Source: Actinomyces sp. | GTDB lineage: Bacteria > Actinomycetota > Acidimicrobiia > Acidimicrobiales > Aldehydirespiratoraceae | Reading direction: 5' to 3' | Length of the DNA: 8,924 nucleotides | Assembly: GCA_003697065.1 (NCBI GenBank) | Contig: RFFY01000040.1 | Location: 1-8,924 of the forward strand | Shown: piece after piece, positions 5,335-8,924 of the stretch | Layout: every line of letters starts with the position of its first letter | Position numbering within the stretch: the stretch's first letter is position 1 | The notes under the pieces: generated by a model | What the model saw: only the letters and a program-made list of their open reading frames with translations | Databases searched by the model: none | What the model was told of the DNA's origin: nothing | Translations under genes and position numbers: made by a program

Positions 5335-7572
5335 TCAGGTCCGGGCGGCCAGCACCCGGCGGATGGCGTCGTCGATGTCGTCCTCGCTCAACAAGACGAG
5401 TTCGGCGGCGGGACCGAGGGGGACGAAGGAGTCGGCGCTGGACACCCGTACCAACGGCCCGCGGAAGCCCCGCTCCACGAGACCGGTGACGATGCCCTCG
5501 CCCACCCCGCCCGACTCCCGTGTCTCGTCGGCGACGACGACACGACCGACCTCCCGGGCGTGGCGGGCGATCTCGTCGTGGGGCAGGGGGACGAGCCAGC
5601 GCACGTCGAGCACCCGCACCCCGACCCCCCGCTCCTCCCAGCGCCGGGCCACCCGTTCGGCCAGGCGCCGGCCGTTGGCGAAGGTGACGACGCAGACGTC
5701 GTCACCGGGACGGGCGACGAGGGGTTCACCGATGGGCACGTGGCCCCGCCCCCACCGTGCGGGTGGTTCGTAGGGGGCCGTCCACAGCCCGTCGCCGGGT
5801 TCGTGCAGGTCGCGCTCGTGGTAGGCGGCGATCGGTTCGAGCAGGACCGACACCGTTCCGTCGACGGCGGCGGCGGCCACGCAGGTGCGCAACACGGCGG
5901 GGGCGTCGGCGGGATGGGCGGGAGCGGCGACGACGATCCCGGGGATGTCGCGCAGCACGGCGACGGCGTCGTCGTTGTGGAAGTGACCACCGAAGCCCCG
6001 CTGGTAGGCGAAGGCGGCGACCCGCACGACGAGCGGGTTGCGGTAGGCGCCGCGCGAGAAGAAGGAGGCGGTGGCGGCCTCGCCCCGGATCTGGTCCTCG
6101 GCGTTGTGGAGGTAGGCGAGGTACTGGATCTCCGGCACGGGCAGGAAACCGGCGAGACCGGCCCCGAGACCGAGGCCCAGGATCGAGGTCTCGTCGAGGA
6201 GGGTGTCGAAGACACGGGCGCCACCGAAGCGGCGGGCCAGGCCCCGGGTGACCCCGTAGACGCCCCCCTTGACCGCCACGTCCTCGCCGAACACGAGCAT
6301 CTCGGGCCGGGCGGCCAACAGGTCGGTGAGGGTGCGGTTGACGGACTCGGCGAGGGTGAGTGGGCCCTCGTCCTCGGGCAGGGTGGTGAACACACGGCGG
6401 CGTCGGTCGGGCGGGGCGGCCCGACGGGCCTCGGCGGCGACCCGATCGGGCGAGCGCGGGGCGAGGGGCGCCATCACCTCGGCCCGGGTGCGCAGGGGCG
6501 GCAGGGAGGCCGCATGGGTGGCCCGGGTGAGGATCTCGGCGCGGATGGTGCGGTAGCGCTCGACGAGCTCCGCCGCGGTGGTCAGTCCCGCCCCGACGAG
6601 GAGGCGGGCGGTGGCGACGATGGGGTCGCGTTCCTCGTCACGGCGGATGTCGGCGGGGTGCCGGTAGGCACTCTCGACGTCGGCGCCGGCATGGCCGAGG
6701 AAGCGCACGGTCGCCAGGTGCAGGACCCCCGGTCGGCCGGCGCGGGCCGCGGCCACCAGCTCGTCGGCGGCCTCGGCCACCCCGAGGGGGTCGTCGCCGT
6801 CGACGTGGCGGGTGGCGATTCCCGGCAGGGCGTCGAGGGTGGTGGCGACCCACCCCGGGGGAGACGGGACGCTGATGCCGAGCCCGTTGTCCTCGCACAC
6901 GTAGAGCAGGGGGATCTTCAGTCCCCGGTGGCGGGCGTAGGCGGTGGCGTTGAGGGCCGCCCGGGCGGTGGCGTGGTTGACACTGGCGTCACCGAAGGAG
7001 CACACGACCACGGCGTCGGGGGGCCAGGGCGTGGCGAGCCCGAGTCGTCGGGCCCGGTCGAGGGCCAGGGCGAGGCCGAGGGCCCGGGGGAGGTGGGAGG
7101 CGATGGTCGAGGTCTGGGGGATGACGGCGAGTTCGGGATGCCCGAACACCTTGTGACGTCCGCCGGCGATCGGCTCGTCGGCGGCGGCGACCAGTCCCTC
7201 GAGGACGTCGGCGGTGCCGTCGTGACCGGCCTGGCGGGCCCGCTCGAGGTAGAAGGCTCCGGAGCGGTAGTGCAGGAGGGCGGGATCGGACGGGCGCAGG
7301 GCGCGGGCGACGAGGGCATTCGACTCGTGGCCGGCCGAGGCGATCGTGTACCAGCCGCGGCCCTGCTCGCGTAGGTGGCGGGCGGCGTGGTCGAGGCAGC
7401 GGCTGCGGACCTGGACCTCGAAGATGGTGTCGAGATCGCGGGCGCGGACCTGCTCGGGATCGGGCCGGGCGCCGACTCCGGCGGCTGACGCGTCGAGGGC
7501 GGCGAGGCGCGCCAGCAGGCGTTCATCCAGGGGGGCGAGGGGGGCGTCGGGTGCCGGGTCGTTCGGGTGCAC
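5335..7572 (-). CDS. Fused alpha/beta E1 of a thiamine-diphosphate 2-oxoacid dehydrogenase
   Basis: A 745-residue fusion of E1 alpha (about residues 40-375) and E1 beta (about 400-745), which would decarboxylate a 2-oxoacid with thiamine diphosphate and pass the acyl group to lipoylated E2. Alpha features are HYRSG (101-105), the cofactor motif FGDASVNH (193-200) ending in CEDNGLGIS (226-234), and RFLGHAGADVESAYR (290-304), the usual phosphorylation-loop region. The GDAS variant of GDG is usual for this fused group. Beta features are VFGEDVAVKGGVYGVT (427-442), containing the catalytic Glu430, and GGHFHNDDAVAVLRDIPG (528-545). The substrate is uncertain: branched-chain 2-oxoacids or pyruvate are both possible, and no E2 or E3 gene lies in the window. 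The GTG at 7572 is chosen because the frame further upstream runs antisense through the DUF1028 gene and its protein is not E1-like. No Shine-Dalgarno is seen; CACACT nine bases upstream is a weak -10 candidate. Confidence 0.87.
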   Translation of the reverse strand: MHPNDPAPDAPLAPLDERLLARLAALDASAAGVGARPDPEQVRARDLDTIFEVQVRSRCLDHAARHLREQGRGWYTIASAGHESNALVARALRPSDPALLHYRSGAFYLERARQAGHDGTADVLEGLVAAADEPIAGGRHKVFGHPELAVIPQTSTIASHLPRALGLALALDRARRLGLATPWPPDAVVVCSFGDASVNHATARAALNATAYARHRGLKIPLLYVCEDNGLGISVPSPPGWVATTLDALPGIATRHVDGDDPLGVAEAADELVAAARAGRPGVLHLATVRFLGHAGADVESAYRHPADIRRDEERDPIVATARLLVGAGLTTAAELVERYRTIRAEILTRATHAASLPPLRTRAEVMAPLAPRSPDRVAAEARRAAPPDRRRRVFTTLPEDEGPLTLAESVNRTLTDLLAARPEMLVFGEDVAVKGGVYGVTRGLARRFGGARVFDTLLDETSILGLGLGAGLAGFLPVPEIQYLAYLHNAEDQIRGEAATASFFSRGAYRNPLVVRVAAFAYQRGFGGHFHNDDAVAVLRDIPGIVVAAPAHPADAPAVLRTCVAAAAVDGTVSVLLEPIAAYHERDLHEPGDGLWTAPYEPPARWGRGHVPIGEPLVARPGDDVCVVTFANGRRLAERVARRWEERGVGVRVLDVRWLVPLPHDEIARHAREVGRVVVADETRESGGVGEGIVTGLVERGFRGPLVRVSSADSFVPLGPAAELVLLSEDDIDDAIRRVLAART

Positions 7573-7647
7573 GGTGCCGCCAGTGTGGCATCCGCCCCCC
7601 TGTCGTGTCGGCGTGTGGCAGGGTCGTGTCGTGCCGAGCTGTTTCAC

Positions 7648-7692
7648 GCCGCCGTGCGCCGGGCCGCCGTGCGCCGGGCCGCCGTGCGCCGG
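7648..7692. repeat. Three perfect 15-bp tandem repeats in a divergent intergenic region
   Basis: GCCGCCGTGCGCCGG occurs three times head to tail (7648-7662, 7663-7677, 7678-7692) with no mismatch. It lies between the divergent E1 and DUF1028 starts, 34 bases before the DUF1028 start codon. The same 153-base region also has GTGTGGCA twice, at 7583-7590 and 7613-7620, 30 bases apart. Repeated sites spaced by whole helical turns can bind regulators, but slippage in GC-rich DNA explains the 15-mer equally well. Confidence 0.7.
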
Positions 7693-7725
7693 GCCGAACC
7701 GCCCGCCGTCGCGTTCTCGTCGCCC

Positions 7726-8388
7726 GTGACGTTCACCGTGCTCGCCCGCCATCCCCGCTCGGGACGTCTGGGCGTGGCCACGGCGTCGGCCTGGTTCGCC
7801 ATCGGGCGCGAGGTCCCCTGGGTGGTCGAGGGGGTGGGCGCCGTGGCCGTCCAGGCGGATCTCGCGCCCGATCTGAGGGCGCGCCTGATCGGCCGCCTGG
7901 CCGCCGGCGTCGACCCGGAGGCGGCGCTGGAACAGGTCGCCGCCGGGGACCCCGGCTGGTCGCGACGCCAGGTGATGGTGATGGATGCCGACGGATCGTC
8001 GGCCGGGCACACCGGCGCCGCCTGTCTCCCCGCCGCCGGACACCGGCGGGAACCCGCGTGGATGGTGGGCGCCAACGTGGCGGCGGGACCCATCTGGACG
8101 GTGGACCTCGAACCCCTGCCCGCCGACGACCGCCACCTCGCCGACTGGCTGGTCGGGGCCCTGCGCACCCTGGCGGACGCCGGTGGTGATCGGCGGGGTT
8201 GCCGCTCGGCCGCCCTGCTCGTCGCCGCCACGGCCCCCGCCCGCCACGACGGCGCCCACCGGCGGATCGACCTGAGGGTCGACGATCACGACGATCCGAT
8301 CACCGAGTTGGGCCGCCTCGTCGGGGTGCACCGTCACGTCGCCGCCGAGGCCGAGGCCTGGAACCGGTCGGTGGCCGACGGGGAGTAG
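7726..8388 (+). CDS. DUF1028 family protein (putative Ntn-hydrolase)
   Basis: A 220-residue protein of the DUF1028/COG3342 family, predicted to have an Ntn-hydrolase fold with no firmly established substrate. From the GTG at 7726 it reads MTFTVLARHPRSGRLGVA, matching the conserved family start MTFSIVARDPxTGxLGVA. Thr2 would become the N-terminal nucleophile after Met removal, which is a strong reason for this start over in-frame GTGs further upstream (7567, and those in the tandem repeat). Later family features are VPWVVEGVGAVAVQADLAP, GHTGAACLPAAGH, MVGANVAAGP, GGDRRGCRSAALLV and DLRVDDHDDPITELGRLVGVHR. The length fits the short form of the family, lacking the C-terminal peptidoglycan-binding domain some members carry. 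It is divergent from the E1 gene, with the start 153 bases away. No Shine-Dalgarno and no good -10 box is seen just before the start. Confidence 0.85.
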   Translation: MTFTVLARHPRSGRLGVATASAWFAIGREVPWVVEGVGAVAVQADLAPDLRARLIGRLAAGVDPEAALEQVAAGDPGWSRRQVMVMDADGSSAGHTGAACLPAAGHRREPAWMVGANVAAGPIWTVDLEPLPADDRHLADWLVGALRTLADAGGDRRGCRSAALLVAATAPARHDGAHRRIDLRVDDHDDPITELGRLVGVHRHVAAEAEAWNRSVADGE

Positions 8389-8433
8389 GCGACCCTGTCG
8401 GGGTGCGGCTTCGGGCGTGTCATACCCCCGGCG

Positions 8434-8439
8434 TAGTGT
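8434..8439 (+). promoter_or_regulatory. -10 box of leaderless promoter for the DUF222 gene
   Basis: TAGTGT is followed by seven bases and the ATG at 8447, placing the expected transcription start at or next to the A of ATG. There is no Shine-Dalgarno. A -35 candidate is TTCGGG at 8410-8415 with an 18-base spacer, a poor match. The geometry is the same as for modA and the MscS-like gene. Confidence 0.55.
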
Positions 8440-8454
8440 CGTACACATGTTCGG
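8439..8454 (+). promoter_or_regulatory. LexA (SOS) box overlapping the promoter and start codon of the DUF222 gene
   Basis: The 16 bases TCGTACACATGTTCGG match the actinobacterial LexA box TCGAACnnnnGTTCGA at 10 of its 12 defined positions, one mismatch in each half-site. The box touches the last base of the -10 hexamer and contains the start codon (8447-8449), so LexA bound here would cover the transcription start. Several 13E12-repeat genes of Mycobacterium tuberculosis are known to be LexA-controlled, which supports the call. Confidence 0.6.
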
Positions 8455-8924
8455 TACGGTTCTCGAGGCGCTCACCCGGGGCGAGGCGGAGGTGGGCGAG
8501 GCGACGGGGGTGGATGTTGTCGTGTCGCGCCTGTCGGCCGCGGCGGTGGCGTTGGCGGGTGCGCCGGGCGCGGGATGGGGTCGGCGGGAGCTGGTGGCGG
8601 CCATGGAGGCGTTGGCGGGGGTGAAGGCGGCGGTGGCGGCGGCCGAGGTGCGTCTGGCCGCGGCTGTGGATGCTCTCGGTGATGCCGGGGCCGATGGGGT
8701 GTCGTCGTGGAAGACGGTCTCGGGGTGCTCCGAGCGTGAGGCACGGCGCGCCAAGAAGCGCGCCGCGGTGCTCGGTGCGATGCCGGCGGTCACCGATGCC
8801 TTGTCTGCGGGTCGGTTGAACGTGGAGACCGCCGACGTGTTGGTGGACGCCGCGGGTCGGGCCGGAACCGAGGCCGTCGAGGGTGAGCTGTTGGGTCTGG
8901 TGGCGGGCGCGGATGCCGACGGGG
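8447..8924 (+). CDS. DUF222 / 13E12-repeat protein, N-terminal part (probable HNH endonuclease; runs off right edge)
   Basis: The first 159 codons are visible. The protein starts MFGTVLEALTRGEAEVGEA and continues as Ala/Val-rich helices: LVAAMEALAGVKAAVAAAEVRLAAAVDAL, then SSWKTVSGCSEREARRAKKRAAVLGAMPAVTDALSAGRLNVETADVLVDAAG. This pattern, with a linker to a basic helix and then the L.AG.L...A..L segment, is the N-terminal DUF222 domain of actinobacterial 13E12-type proteins, which usually end in an HNH nuclease domain. That domain would lie beyond the window, so nuclease activity is assumed. Codon choice differs from its neighbours: many GTG, TTG, GCG and T-ending codons (GGT, GAT, GTT, GCT, CGT) against a strong C-ending preference elsewhere, consistent with a mobile or recently acquired gene. 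It lies 58 bases downstream of DUF1028 but has its own promoter with a LexA-like box. Confidence 0.8.
   Translation, partial: MFGTVLEALTRGEAEVGEATGVDVVVSRLSAAAVALAGAPGAGWGRRELVAAMEALAGVKAAVAAAEVRLAAAVDALGDAGADGVSSWKTVSGCSEREARRAKKRAAVLGAMPAVTDALSAGRLNVETADVLVDAAGRAGTEAVEGELLGLVAGADADG

Noticed and set aside
5560..7374. A 604-codon open frame on the plus strand opposite the E1 gene
   Set aside because: It is a Gly/Val/Asp-rich shadow of the E1 coding sequence, which has clear cofactor motifs; no start signal or domain is seen.
7648..7692. Tandem repeat considered as a CRISPR fragment
   Set aside because: The 15-base units are directly adjacent with no unique spacers, so this is a simple tandem repeat.
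7573..8793. Upstream extension of the E1 reading frame to 8793
   Set aside because: The extension is antisense to DUF1028 and to the start of the DUF222 gene and is Arg/Ala/Pro-rich; E1 homology begins only after the GTG at 7572.

Overview
The window is very GC-rich and its codons end mostly in G or C. Gene content suggests a high-GC actinobacterium, possibly of the Acidimicrobiia: a fused alpha/beta E1 dehydrogenase, a DUF222/13E12-type gene, and several genes that appear to start without a leader just after a TAnnGT -10 box. The lineage is an inference from gene style; no marker gene is present.

Layout, left to right. (1) 1-341, minus strand: the N-terminal part of an MscS-type mechanosensitive channel that runs off the left edge. 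(2) 342-436: a divergent promoter region with a nested inverted repeat. (3) 437-3203, plus strand: modA-modB-modC, a complete molybdate ABC importer (lipoprotein, permease, ATPase) joined by GTGA stop/start overlaps. (4) 3144-5173, minus strand: a compact three-gene unit read from right to left. It holds two paralogous ferritin-like (R2-like) diiron proteins overlapping by 4 bases, then a small zinc-ribbon protein whose 3' end overlaps the end of modC. A 14-bp perfect palindrome resembling a DosR/DevR box lies upstream. (5) 5335-7572, minus strand: a fused E1 alpha/beta thiamine-diphosphate 2-oxoacid dehydrogenase, followed by two hairpins. (6) 7573-7725: a short divergent region with a 3 x 15-bp tandem repeat. 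(7) 7726-8388, plus strand: a DUF1028 putative Ntn-hydrolase. (8) 8447-8924, plus strand: the N-terminal part of a DUF222 (13E12-type, usually HNH endonuclease) gene. Its -10 box and start codon carry a near-consensus actinobacterial LexA box.

How they may work together: modABC imports molybdate for molybdenum-cofactor enzymes, none of which is encoded here. The diiron pair with its zinc-ribbon partner is the least familiar part of the window. All six expected metal ligands are visible in both proteins, the two genes share a 43-base stretch of perfect DNA identity around the ExxH motif, and the upstream palindrome hints at redox, NO or hypoxia control. Nothing in the window identifies its substrate. 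No tRNA, rRNA, CRISPR array or insertion sequence was seen, and there is no gene-free stretch above 300 bases.
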